NCBI GenBank assembly: GCA_903853735.1
Contig: CAINUH010000014.1
Location: forward strand, 1 to 9,049
From: an uncultured Desulfomonile sp.
GTDB taxonomy: Bacteria > Desulfobacterota > Desulfomonilia > Desulfomonilales > Desulfomonilaceae
Direction: 5' to 3'
Length of the DNA: 9,049 nucleotides
In this document: positions 1 to 6,908 of the stretch, in pieces
Layout: each line of letters opens with the position of its first letter
Position numbering within the stretch: the stretch's first letter is position 1
Translations under genes and position numbers: made by a program
The notes under the pieces: generated by a model
Database searches by the model: none
What the model saw: only the letters and a program-made list of their open reading frames with translations
What the model was told of the DNA's origin: nothing

Positions 1-615
1 ACTCAGGATTTTGCCCCTCGAGTTCCTGGACATGTGAAAGACATGGTCCGATCCGCAAAGTACGTCAATATATTCAAGAGTTATCCAGATGAGGATTTTC
101 CAGCCAGGAAATGGGTTGCGCTTGTCGCAATTTTCGAGGCAAGGGGACTGAACCCGAGAGACCTCGGTGTTGCAAGCCTGAAGGGTTCTTGGGCGGCCCG
201 TGAAAAAGGAAAAGTCCAGACGGAGAATGAGCTTCTCGATTCTGCGGACGCCTATCTTGAGGACGCATTACGAAGAGGCCTTACCAAGGGAGATCCAGCA
301 ATGGTGATGTACTTGATGGGAGAAATCAACAGGCGGAAGGGGGATTTTCGCAGAGGAAAGGAGATGCTCGCCTTTCTGGGTAACAATCCGCGCTACCGAT
401 ACCCCGCACTGTTGCAGACCGTCCTCATAGAGGAAGAAGACTCCACTCCCTATTGGTCACACCACTCACCAGATCAGATGGAAGTTCATTCGCCAAAATT
501 CAAAGGACTTTTCCCGGCCCTGAGGAGCATCCCTCCCGGGAAGACTGAGTTCTACCCTGACGAGTTGCGGGAACAATCCGTCCAGCCTGAAGGGGATGAC
601 CGTCGCAACAATTAG
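1..615 (+). CDS. DUF2225-like protein, 3' part (5' end outside window)
   Basis: The reading frame is open from the first base of the window to the TAG at 613-615, so the gene begins upstream. The GTG at 34 and ATG at 43 are probably internal codons. The visible ~204 residues are charged and soluble, with no membrane segment. The order of elements resembles the C-terminal half of DUF2225 proteins: a segment with a 'SWAARE' motif, then a helical pair containing 'YLMGEINRRKGDF', which reads like a TPR-type helix-turn-helix. The zinc-binding cysteines expected at the N-terminus of that family would lie outside the window, so they cannot be checked. The C-terminal ~50 residues (rich in Pro, Ser and acidic residues) look disordered. 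The gene is followed by a strong terminator, so it is transcriptionally separate from gcdA. That this is a real gene is fairly sure; the family name is tentative and no biochemical role can be given. Confidence 0.6.
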   Translation, partial: TQDFAPRVPGHVKDMVRSAKYVNIFKSYPDEDFPARKWVALVAIFEARGLNPRDLGVASLKGSWAAREKGKVQTENELLDSADAYLEDALRRGLTKGDPAMVMYLMGEINRRKGDFRRGKEMLAFLGNNPRYRYPALLQTVLIEEEDSTPYWSHHSPDQMEVHSPKFKGLFPALRSIPPGKTEFYPDELREQSVQPEGDDRRNN

Positions 616-621
616 TAGCAT

Positions 622-672
622 AACAGCTCGCTAGCAAAGGATCCTTGCCTTTTTAGCGAGCTGTTCGTTTTT
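622..672 (+). terminator. Strong Rho-independent terminator after the DUF2225-like gene
   Basis: A perfect 12-bp inverted repeat pairs 622-633 (AACAGCTCGCTA) with 654-665 (TAGCGAGCTGTT). The 20-nt loop can itself fold as a small hairpin around GGATCC. The stem is followed by CG and five T residues (668-672). It starts 7 bp after the stop codon at 613-615. There is no A-run on the left side, so it should act only on plus-strand transcription. Confidence 0.82.
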
Positions 673-706
673 GTTCCCTCCCGCGCCTTTTTATACATCG
701 TCTTGC

Positions 707-735
707 TTGAAAAGGTCCGTTCAACTTGATATTCT
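707..735 (+). promoter_or_regulatory. Candidate sigma70-type promoter for gcdA
   Basis: A -35 box TTGAAA (707-712, 5 of 6 consensus) and a -10 box TATTCT (730-735, 4 of 6) are separated by exactly 17 bp. The predicted start lies near 742, giving a leader of about 44 nt before the gcdA ATG. Its position just after a terminator and before the gcdA-rbr-gltA gene run makes a promoter likely here. The exact boxes are inferred by eye. Confidence 0.45.
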
Positions 736-736
736 G

Positions 737-754
737 ACGAATCTGAAGATTCGT
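737..754. repeat. Perfect 7-bp inverted repeat at the predicted gcdA transcription start
   Basis: ACGAATC (737-743) and GATTCGT (748-754) are exact reverse complements around a TGAA centre. The repeat lies directly downstream of the candidate -10 box, over the expected +1. That placement would suit a repressor operator. As RNA it could also fold as a small hairpin with a 4-nt loop, upstream of the ribosome binding site at 774-780. Which role applies, if either, is not determined by the sequence. Confidence 0.4.
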
Positions 755-785
755 TCGACAGTGTGAATTCCATGGAGGAAATAGA

Positions 786-2519
786 ATGAAACCATATTTC
801 GAAAAAATGACCGAGATCGGTAAATCCCTTTCGAAAGCCAAGATCAAGGAAACAGAGGATAACGTAATCAAAGTCCAGGCAGTGGAGAAAGAAATTGAAG
901 AGGCCGTAGAAAAGGTTAAGTCCGCCGGCCTGCCGGCTTCGAAGATCAACAAGAGAGGCCAACTGACGGCTTGGCAGCGCCTGGAATATCTGCTGGACCC
1001 TGGGACCTGGTGTCCCCTGCATTCCGTCTTCGACCCCAAGAACAACGAAGAAGGCTCTACCGGTTTAGTCAACGGCCTTGCCAAGATCGGTGGCAAGTGG
1101 GCAGCAGTGATAGCATTCGACAACAAAGTCATGGCTGGGGCATGGGTTACCGGGCAGGCCGAAAATATTCTCCGGTTTACGGACATAGCCAAACGGCTGC
1201 GCCTTCCTTTAGTCTGGCTGGTCAACTGTTCAGGAGTTAAACTCACGGAACAACAGGAGGTTTACCCAGACAGGAGGGGAGGGGGCACCCCATTTTTCCG
1301 GCATGCTGAACTTGAGAAACTGGGGATACCCGTCCTATCCGGCATCTACGGAACTAATCCTGCCGGCGGGGGCTATCAGGGGATAAGCCCGACAATTCTT
1401 CTGGCTCACAAGGACTGCAATATTGCAGTCGGCGGCGGCGGCATAGTCAGCGGCATGAGTCCAAAGGGATTTTTCGACGAAGAGGGGGCTGAAGCACTCA
1501 TAGATGCCACGCGCCATTTCAAGGAAGTTCCTCCCGGAAGCGTGGGCATTCATTACGACTCAACGGGTTTTTTTAAGGCGGTGTTCGACACTGAAGAAGG
1601 GGTTCTAGACGGGCTCAAGAAATACATGAAATATCTTCCCGCGTACGATCCTCGGTTCTTCAGGGTGGCAGAGCCTGCTGAACCGAGATTCAGCGGGGAG
1701 GATCTCAACCGGATAATTCCCATGAACCAGAAAATGATATACAGCTTTGAAGAAGTTCTCGCGAGGCTGACCGACAACAGCGAACACATGGAGTTTAGAC
1801 CAGATTACGGACCGGAGGCTTACACTGGTCTGGTGAAGATTGACGGATTCCTTGTAGGAATTATTGGTAACAAACAGGGCTTTTTGGGTATGGGTTATCC
1901 GGAATATGCCCCCTACCCTGGAATCGGAGGAAAACTGTACCGCCAGAGCTTGATTAAAATGAATGAATTTGTAACCCATTGTGGAAGGGACAGGGTGCCC
2001 ATAATATGGTTCCAGGACACATCCGGCATCGACGTCGGGGACATAGCGGAAAAGGCGGAACTTTTGGGGCTTGGCCAATCCCTCATCTACTCCATAGAAC
2101 AGACCGATGTTCCCATGATGCTCATTGTTCTGCGCAAGGGGACAGCGGCAGCCCATTACATCATGGGTGGACCAACTGCAAACAATCATAACGCGTTTAC
2201 CCTGGGGACTCCCGCATCCGAAATATACGTTATGCACGGGGAGACGGCTGCGGCCGCATCCTTTGCACGCCGTTTGGTGAAAGAAAAGGATTCCGACAGG
2301 TCGCTCCAGCCTACAATTAATAAGATGAACGCACTTGCAAAGCAGTACTATGACCAGTCCAGACCTTTGTACTGTGCGATAAAAGGGCTTGTGGATGAAG
2401 TGGTGCCTTTTACGCAAATGCGCAAGTACATGGCAGCTTTCGCAGGCAGTGCTTATCAGAATCCGGGTTCTATCTGCCCGCATCATCACATGATGATTCC
2501 TCGGATCGCTAAAGGCTGA
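786..2519 (+). CDS. gcdA: Glutaconyl-CoA decarboxylase, carboxyltransferase (alpha) subunit
   Basis: GcdA moves the carboxyl group of (E)-glutaconyl-CoA onto enzyme-bound biotin, yielding crotonyl-CoA. In the complete enzyme, membrane subunit GcdB then releases CO2 and pumps Na+, with GcdC carrying biotin. The 577 residues match Acidaminococcus-type GcdA (~587 aa) along nearly their whole length as I recall that sequence. Markers include the crotonase-fold carboxyltransferase motifs VYPDRRGGGTPFFR (about 159-172), GIYGTNPAGGGY (186-197) and VGGGGIVSGMSPKG (215-228) in the N domain, and GIGGKLYRQ (379-387), IDVGDIAEKAELLGLGQS (415-432), LRKGTAAAHY (449-458) and GETAAAASFARRL (485-497) in the C domain. 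The C-terminus has YQNPGSICPHHHMMIPR. No biotin-attachment or membrane domain is present. The start is set by GGAGGAA at 774-780, 5 nt before the ATG. No gcdB, gcdC or gcdD lies nearby, so partner subunits must be encoded elsewhere. Related acyl-CoA carboxylase subunits (methylmalonyl-, methylcrotonyl-CoA) are less likely given these motifs. Confidence 0.93.
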   Translation: MKPYFEKMTEIGKSLSKAKIKETEDNVIKVQAVEKEIEEAVEKVKSAGLPASKINKRGQLTAWQRLEYLLDPGTWCPLHSVFDPKNNEEGSTGLVNGLAKIGGKWAAVIAFDNKVMAGAWVTGQAENILRFTDIAKRLRLPLVWLVNCSGVKLTEQQEVYPDRRGGGTPFFRHAELEKLGIPVLSGIYGTNPAGGGYQGISPTILLAHKDCNIAVGGGGIVSGMSPKGFFDEEGAEALIDATRHFKEVPPGSVGIHYDSTGFFKAVFDTEEGVLDGLKKYMKYLPAYDPRFFRVAEPAEPRFSGEDLNRIIPMNQKMIYSFEEVLARLTDNSEHMEFRPDYGPEAYTGLVKIDGFLVGIIGNKQGFLGMGYPEYAPYPGIGGKLYRQSLIKMNEFVTHCGRDRVPIIWFQDTSGIDVGDIAEKAELLGLGQSLIYSIEQTDVPMMLIVLRKGTAAAHYIMGGPTANNHNAFTLGTPASEIYVMHGETAAAASFARRLVKEKDSDRSLQPTINKMNALAKQYYDQSRPLYCAIKGLVDEVVPFTQMRKYMAAFAGSAYQNPGSICPHHHMMIPRIAKG

Positions 2520-2573
2520 GTAAAGTGATCGCCTGTTTCCAGTTAACTTTCTTGAAAAGGAGGAATAATCACC

Positions 2574-3074
2574 ATGACCGAAAGTGAAAAGAATCTTAAG
2601 GAAGCGTTTGCCGGGGAATCCCAAGCTAATCGCAAGTACCTGGCCTTTGCACGCAAGGCTGATGAAGAGGGTTTAAAGGGTGTGGGCAACCTGTTTCGAG
2701 CAGCGGCAGCGGCCGAGACAATTCATGCTCATAATCACCTGGAAGTCCTCAAGGGTGTAAACTCTACCCTGGAAAACCTTAAGGAAGCATACAGCGGCGA
2801 ACACCATGAGTTTACAAGCATGTATCCCGTGTTCATCGAAAAGTCCAAAGAAGAAAAGAACGGAGCCGCCACCAAGACTTTTCAATGGGCCAATGAAGTG
2901 GAAAAAATTCATGGGAAGCTTTACGAAGACGCTATAAAGACTTTAGAAGCAAGGGGAACTTTGCCGGAAAAGGATTATTATATCTGCCCCAAGTGCGGCT
3001 ATACCATCGCTGATGACGCTCCGGATAAATGCCCGGTATGCGGGGCCAAAAAGGAAACATTTTTTGTAGCGTAA
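2574..3074 (+). CDS. rbr: Rubrerythrin (diiron peroxidase with C-terminal rubredoxin domain)
   Basis: Rubrerythrin reduces hydrogen peroxide to water in the cytoplasm of anaerobes, with electrons from NAD(P)H via rubredoxin-type carriers. The 166-residue protein has the classical layout. A four-helix diiron domain carries all ligands in ferritin-like spacing: E15 (AGESQAN), E48xxH51, E76xxE79 (SGEHHEF) and E110xxH113. A C-terminal rubredoxin-like domain has C138-P-K-C141-G and C153-P-V-C156-G with the usual 12-residue gap. No ligand is missing, so the enzyme should be active. An excellent ribosome binding site, AAGGAGGAA (2557-2565), lies 8 nt before the ATG, suggesting strong translation. 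The gene sits 54 bp after gcdA and 56 bp before citrate synthase on the same strand with no visible terminator, so it is probably cotranscribed with both. An internal promoter cannot be excluded. Confidence 0.96.
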   Translation: MTESEKNLKEAFAGESQANRKYLAFARKADEEGLKGVGNLFRAAAAAETIHAHNHLEVLKGVNSTLENLKEAYSGEHHEFTSMYPVFIEKSKEEKNGAATKTFQWANEVEKIHGKLYEDAIKTLEARGTLPEKDYYICPKCGYTIADDAPDKCPVCGAKKETFFVA

Positions 3075-3130
3075 TGAAGGACCCTTTGTTGCGGTTCAAA
3101 TAATCAGTTCGAGCCGAGCAGGAGCTGAGA

Positions 3131-4318
3131 ATGAAAGAAACCGTCTCCGTGAAAAACATCGGTCTCAGGGGTGTCACCGTCGCAGACACAAAGATCAGTT
3201 TTATCGATGGTGTAAAGGGTATTCTGATTTATCGGGGATACCGAATTGAGGAGCTTGCCGAAAGATCTACCTTCATGGAGACGGCTTACCTACTGCTGAA
3301 GGGATATTTGCCGAGTCCGTCTGAGCTTGTGGATTTTGACAACGATGTAAAGAAAGCTCGAGATGTACCGGACTTCGTCTATTCATGCTTGAAGGCGCTA
3401 CCCAAGAATGCGGACCCTATGGATGTCCTTCAGGCCTGTGTGCCGATTTTGGCCACGGCAGATTCAGACCTGTCAGGCGAAACCAGGGAAGAAAACTTCA
3501 GGATGGCCACACGTCTCATAGCCGGCGTTCCTGCTGTGACAGCGGCATGGAATAGGATAAGAAACGATTTGGAACCGCTCCCGCCTGACCCCTCGCTCAC
3601 CCATGCGGCTAACTTCCTCTGGCAGTTGTCCGGCGCCATGCCAGCGGAAGATACGGCCCGGGATCTTGATTGCTGCCTCATTCTACACGCGGACCATACT
3701 TTTAATGCGTCTACGTTTGCTTGCCGAGAAGTGTGTTCAACGAGAGCCCACATGTATGCCGCTGTGGCGGCCGGTGTAGGAGCGCTTTCGGGAAGTTTGC
3801 ACGGCGGTGCAAACACCAGGGTTATGGCTATGTTGATGGAGTTGGAATCCGAAACCGATATCGCCCAGTGGGTGAAGAGCCGCATCGAGCGAGGTGAGAG
3901 AATAATGGGCATGGGCCACGCAGTATACAAGACCATGGACCCTCGTGCCAAATACCTGAAAGATATGGCGACCCGGTTGGGAATAACCAAGGGTATGGAA
4001 AAGTTGGATCAGCTTTCCAAGCTTGTGGAAGAGACGGCCGTGGCCGAATTCGACAAGCGTGGAAAGACTGAAATCAGACCTAATGTGGATTTCTATAGTG
4101 CGCCGGTCTACCACATGATGGGTATTCCCCGGGACATCTTTACAGCCATTTTTGCAATTTCAAGGATTGCCGGTTGGTGCAGTCACATTATCGAAGAAAA
4201 ATTCGGAGAAGCCCAGGGAAAACCAATGCTTTATAGACCGCAGGCTGAGTACGTGGGCAACTATTGCGGCCTGATTGGCTGCGAGTACGAGCCTGCCGAA
4301 GAGAGGCTAGAAGCCTAA
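3131..4318 (+). CDS. gltA: Citrate synthase (Si-type, short prokaryotic form)
   Basis: The enzyme condenses acetyl-CoA and oxaloacetate to citrate in the cytoplasm. The 395-residue length fits the short bacterial/archaeal branch (about 370-395 aa), without the N-terminal extension of E. coli GltA. The catalytic triad is complete: H224 in SGSLHGGAN, H263 in MGMGHAVYK and D320 in PNVDFYSAPVY. Substrate-binding arginines are visible at R272 (DPRA), R345 (ISRIAGW) and R369 (RPQAEYVG). The LHADHTFNASTF motif (185-196) is also typical. The GHAVYK motif has Ala where many homologues have Arg, but that residue is not one of the known oxaloacetate ligands. The ATG is supported by AGGAG at 3120-3124, 6 nt upstream. 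The position after gcdA and rbr and before sdhAB fits central carbon metabolism. The main alternative is 2-methylcitrate synthase, which sequence alone does not exclude. No prpB or prpD neighbour is seen. Confidence 0.93.
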   Translation: MKETVSVKNIGLRGVTVADTKISFIDGVKGILIYRGYRIEELAERSTFMETAYLLLKGYLPSPSELVDFDNDVKKARDVPDFVYSCLKALPKNADPMDVLQACVPILATADSDLSGETREENFRMATRLIAGVPAVTAAWNRIRNDLEPLPPDPSLTHAANFLWQLSGAMPAEDTARDLDCCLILHADHTFNASTFACREVCSTRAHMYAAVAAGVGALSGSLHGGANTRVMAMLMELESETDIAQWVKSRIERGERIMGMGHAVYKTMDPRAKYLKDMATRLGITKGMEKLDQLSKLVEETAVAEFDKRGKTEIRPNVDFYSAPVYHMMGIPRDIFTAIFAISRIAGWCSHIIEEKFGEAQGKPMLYRPQAEYVGNYCGLIGCEYEPAEERLEA

Positions 4319-4399
4319 TTATTGCAATTTTAAAATCGCGTGAAGAAGTGCGGGGGCCTCATATCGACCCCCAACCTGCTCTGGCTTCCGGAATTTTTC

Positions 4400-4423
4400 A
4401 CAGGCCATGGGCTGTTCTTTTTT
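4400..4423 (+). terminator. Weak terminator-like hairpin between citrate synthase and sdhA
   Basis: ACAG-G-CC (4400-4406) can pair with GG-CTGT (4410-4415), with one bulged G and a 3-nt loop. A T-rich tail with six consecutive T residues (4418-4423) follows. The stem is short (6 bp), so termination may be partial, allowing some read-through into sdhA. The rest of this 164-bp gap also holds a G5/C5 inverted repeat (4352-4356 with 4368-4372) that lacks a T-tail. Confidence 0.4.
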
Positions 4424-4482
4424 CCTAGTATTATGGATCAGTTATTGTCCTCCCCCGGCAGCTCTCCAGAAGTGGGCACTAC

Positions 4483-6204
4483 ATGAAATTCAAACACGAC
4501 ATTGTAATCGTAGGGTCAGGTCTGGCAGGTTTGCGAGCGGCCCTGGAGGTGGCATCCTGCCTGGATGTTGCTCTCATAAGCAAAGTGTTTCCCACCAGGT
4601 CGCATTCCGGGGCAGCCCAGGGAGGTATCGGAGCAGCTCTAGGAAATGAGGAACCGGATTCGTGGGAATGGCACATGTATGACACGGTCAAGGGAGGCGA
4701 TTACCTGACCGATCAGGATGCAGCCGAAGTCCTAACAAGGGATGCCGCAAGGGCTGTTTATGAATTGGAACACATGGGAGTGCCGTTCAACAGGACCCCT
4801 GATGGTCGGATCGCACAGAGAGCCTTCGGAGGGCACACAAAGGATTTCGGTGAAGAGCCGATAAAGCGGGCCTGTTATGCTGCCGACAGGACGGGCCGGG
4901 TCATCCTGGATACGCTTTTCGGAGAAGCGGTTGCACGATCCATCAAGGTTTTCAGTGAGTTTCATCTGCTGGATCTCATATTCGACCGAGGTAAAGCAGT
5001 TGGAGTGATTGCCTATGAGCTTTCTACCGGAGAGATCCACACCTTTCACTCCCGTGCGGTTATGCTGGCCACAGGCGGATTCGGCAAAGTCTTTAGGACC
5101 ACTTCCAACTGTTTCGCCAACACCGGTGATGGTGTCCACTATACCTACAGAGCCGGATTTCCCCTCGAGGATATGGAATTCGTGCAATTTCATCCCACTG
5201 GAATCTACAAACTTGGCGTCCTCATAAGTGAAGCCGCCAGAGGCGAGGGAGGGATTTTGCGAAATGGTAACGGCTACCGATTCATGGAAGATTACGCACC
5301 TTCCCTGAAGGACCTTGCACCTAGAGACGTGGTTTCACGTGCTATCACTACGGAAATCCGGCAAGGAAGGGGAATCAACGGAAGCGATTTTGTTCACCTT
5401 GATTTAAGCCATATCGGCAGGGAACGTCTGGCAGAAAAGCTCTCTGATATATCCTCTTTCGCCAAGATATATCTTGGGGTCGACGTGGCTGTCGAACCAA
5501 TCCCCGTCACGCCCACGTGTCATTACATGATGGGAGGGATACCCACGAGTCTGGACGGGCATGTGCTCGATCTTGCCGGCAATCCAGTGCCGGGACTCTA
5601 TGCAGCAGGTGAGTGTGCCTGTGTCTCCGTACACGGGGCGAATCGCCTCGGAACCAATTCATTGCTCGATCTTGTGGTCTTTGGCAGAAGGTCCGGAAAA
5701 ATGATAAGAGAAGACCTTCAGGAACTTGATTGGAACGAACTATCCCCTAATCCGGACGAGCACATAGTTGAGAAAATTGCCAAAATCAAGACCGGAAGAA
5801 ACGGCGAGAGAACCTCTGCAATTAGGAGCGATCTTCAGGAAATCATGACCGACAAGTGTTGCGTGTACCGGAACGAAAAAGATCTATTGGCTGCAATGGA
5901 CTCCATAAGACAACTCAAGGAGCGGTATGAAGTCCTGGCTATTGATAATATGGGAAGTTCTTTTAATACAGACCTCCTGGAGGCCATTGAATTAGAGTCT
6001 TTGCTAGGGCTTGCCGAGAGTATACTTGTGTCTGCTATTGCCAGGACAGAGAGCCGGGGAGCCCATTACAGGGAAGATTATCCGGACAGGGACGACAAGA
6101 ATTGGCTCAAGCATACTCTTGTAGCCAAGACCAACTCGGGACCTGCCGTATCTTTCAAACCAGTCTCCATAACCCGCTTTCAGCCGAAAGCAAGGACATA
6201 CTGA
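4483..6204 (+). CDS. sdhA: Succinate dehydrogenase / fumarate reductase flavoprotein subunit
   Basis: This subunit interconverts succinate and fumarate on the cytoplasmic face of the membrane, using covalently bound FAD. The 573 residues match SdhA/FrdA length. The N-terminal FAD-binding Rossmann motif is GSGLAGLRAA (11-20). H41 in TRSHSGAAQGG corresponds to the His that covalently binds FAD. Active-site residues are present: H237 (QFHPTG), R281 in the PRDVVSRA stretch as the proton-shuttling Arg, H347 (PTCHYMMGG) and R388 (ANRLGTNSLL). GLYAAGECACVSVHG (371-385) and the C-terminal RTESRGAHYREDYPDRDD stretch (521-538) complete the family signature. The ATG at 4483 is the only sensible start because an in-frame stop lies upstream at 4426-4428. 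Its Shine-Dalgarno is poor (only AAGTGGG around 4470-4476). The stop overlaps the sdhB start. Direction of the reaction (Sdh or Frd) cannot be read from this subunit. No anchor gene is adjacent. Confidence 0.95.
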   Translation: MKFKHDIVIVGSGLAGLRAALEVASCLDVALISKVFPTRSHSGAAQGGIGAALGNEEPDSWEWHMYDTVKGGDYLTDQDAAEVLTRDAARAVYELEHMGVPFNRTPDGRIAQRAFGGHTKDFGEEPIKRACYAADRTGRVILDTLFGEAVARSIKVFSEFHLLDLIFDRGKAVGVIAYELSTGEIHTFHSRAVMLATGGFGKVFRTTSNCFANTGDGVHYTYRAGFPLEDMEFVQFHPTGIYKLGVLISEAARGEGGILRNGNGYRFMEDYAPSLKDLAPRDVVSRAITTEIRQGRGINGSDFVHLDLSHIGRERLAEKLSDISSFAKIYLGVDVAVEPIPVTPTCHYMMGGIPTSLDGHVLDLAGNPVPGLYAAGECACVSVHGANRLGTNSLLDLVVFGRRSGKMIREDLQELDWNELSPNPDEHIVEKIAKIKTGRNGERTSAIRSDLQEIMTDKCCVYRNEKDLLAAMDSIRQLKERYEVLAIDNMGSSFNTDLLEAIELESLLGLAESILVSAIARTESRGAHYREDYPDRDDKNWLKHTLVAKTNSGPAVSFKPVSITRFQPKARTY

Positions 6205-6899
6205 TGATAGTCGGATTCCGCATTTTCAGGTTTGACCCTCAGTCGGATAACGCCCCATACTATTCTAATTATACCGTGGAAGCAGACCCCCAAGAACGGG
6301 TCCTGGACTGTTTGAACAGAATTCGATGGGAGCAGGACGGAACACTGAGTTACCGCATGTCCTGCGCTCACGGCGTGTGCGGTTCGGATGCGATGAGAAT
6401 CAATGGGCGATGTTCGTTGGCTTGCCAGAAACTGGTCAAGGAAGTCCTGGGAGATGAAATCCTAGTGGAACCCATACCCTCTTTCAAGGTTCTCAAAGAT
6501 CTTGTGGTTGATTTGGCCCCCTTCTTTGCCAAAGTGGACGAAATTCGCCCCTACTTGATCGCTTCAAATCCACCGGACCGGGAACGGCTCCAATCACCGG
6601 AAGACCGAAAAAAAATGGGTGAAGCCATCCGGTGCATACTGTGCGCTTGCTGCGTTGGAGCTTGCCCCGTTTCCAACGAGAATGAGAATTATCTTGGGCC
6701 TGCTCCCTTGGTGCAGGCTTTTCGCCGAATTTTTGATTCCCGGGATGAAGAGCGGGCCCAAAGGCTCCAGCAGTTGAATCAACCGGACGGCGTGTGGGGC
6801 TGCGTAAACCATTTTGAATGCACGAGGGTCTGTCCAAAAGAAATACCCGTCACCAAGTATATCAATATGATGAAGACAGCCGTTGGGGTCAGGTCTTGA
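6204..6899 (+). CDS. sdhB: Succinate dehydrogenase / fumarate reductase iron-sulfur subunit
   Basis: SdhB passes electrons between the SdhA flavin and the quinone site of the membrane anchor through three Fe-S clusters. The 231-residue protein has an N-terminal plant-ferredoxin-like domain with [2Fe-2S] ligands C54, C59, D62 and C74 (SCAHGVCGSDAM and SLAC). The Asp in third position is as in E. coli SdhB, whereas FrdB usually has Cys. The C-terminal domain has C144-I-L-C147-A-C-C150 plus C210 for [4Fe-4S], and C154, C200 and C206 for [3Fe-4S], so all three clusters should form. The start chosen is the ATG at 6204, which overlaps the sdhA stop (TGATG) and has AAGGA at 6192-6196, 7 nt upstream. 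It gives an N-terminus (MIVGFRIFRFDP) that aligns with the family. The frame is open back to an ATG at 6102, but that would add 34 residues unlike SdhB. No further plus-strand gene follows. Confidence 0.95.
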   Translation: MIVGFRIFRFDPQSDNAPYYSNYTVEADPQERVLDCLNRIRWEQDGTLSYRMSCAHGVCGSDAMRINGRCSLACQKLVKEVLGDEILVEPIPSFKVLKDLVVDLAPFFAKVDEIRPYLIASNPPDRERLQSPEDRKKMGEAIRCILCACCVGACPVSNENENYLGPAPLVQAFRRIFDSRDEERAQRLQQLNQPDGVWGCVNHFECTRVCPKEIPVTKYINMMKTAVGVRS

Positions 6900-6908
6900 A
6901 ATATTAGT

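Noticed and set aside
772..789. A five-codon open frame (ATG GAG GAA ATA GAA TGA) overlapping the gcdA start as ATGA
   Set aside because: Its bases are the gcdA ribosome binding site and spacer. No ribosome binding site of its own precedes it, so it is probably a coincidence rather than a leader peptide.
653..1246. A 197-codon minus-strand open frame across the gcdA promoter region
   Set aside because: It runs antisense through the gcdA start and the terminator tail, and its translation shows no recognisable domain. It is best explained as a shadow of gcdA.
1605..2624. A 339-codon open frame on the minus strand, antisense to gcdA and the start of rubrerythrin
   Set aside because: It overlaps two confidently identified genes, including the rubrerythrin ribosome binding site. 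Its translation resembles no family I know and is rich in Cys, His and Arg, as expected of a shadow frame.
4407..4649. An 80-codon plus-strand frame with a hydrophobic beginning upstream of and overlapping sdhA, considered as a remnant SdhC
   Set aside because: Only about 18 residues are hydrophobic, with no heme-ligand His pattern. The rest is an out-of-frame reading of sdhA.
6102..6203. A 34-residue N-terminal extension of SdhB starting at an upstream ATG
   Set aside because: It lies wholly within the sdhA coding sequence and does not look like SdhB. The ATG at 6204 has a good ribosome binding site and the typical TGATG overlap.
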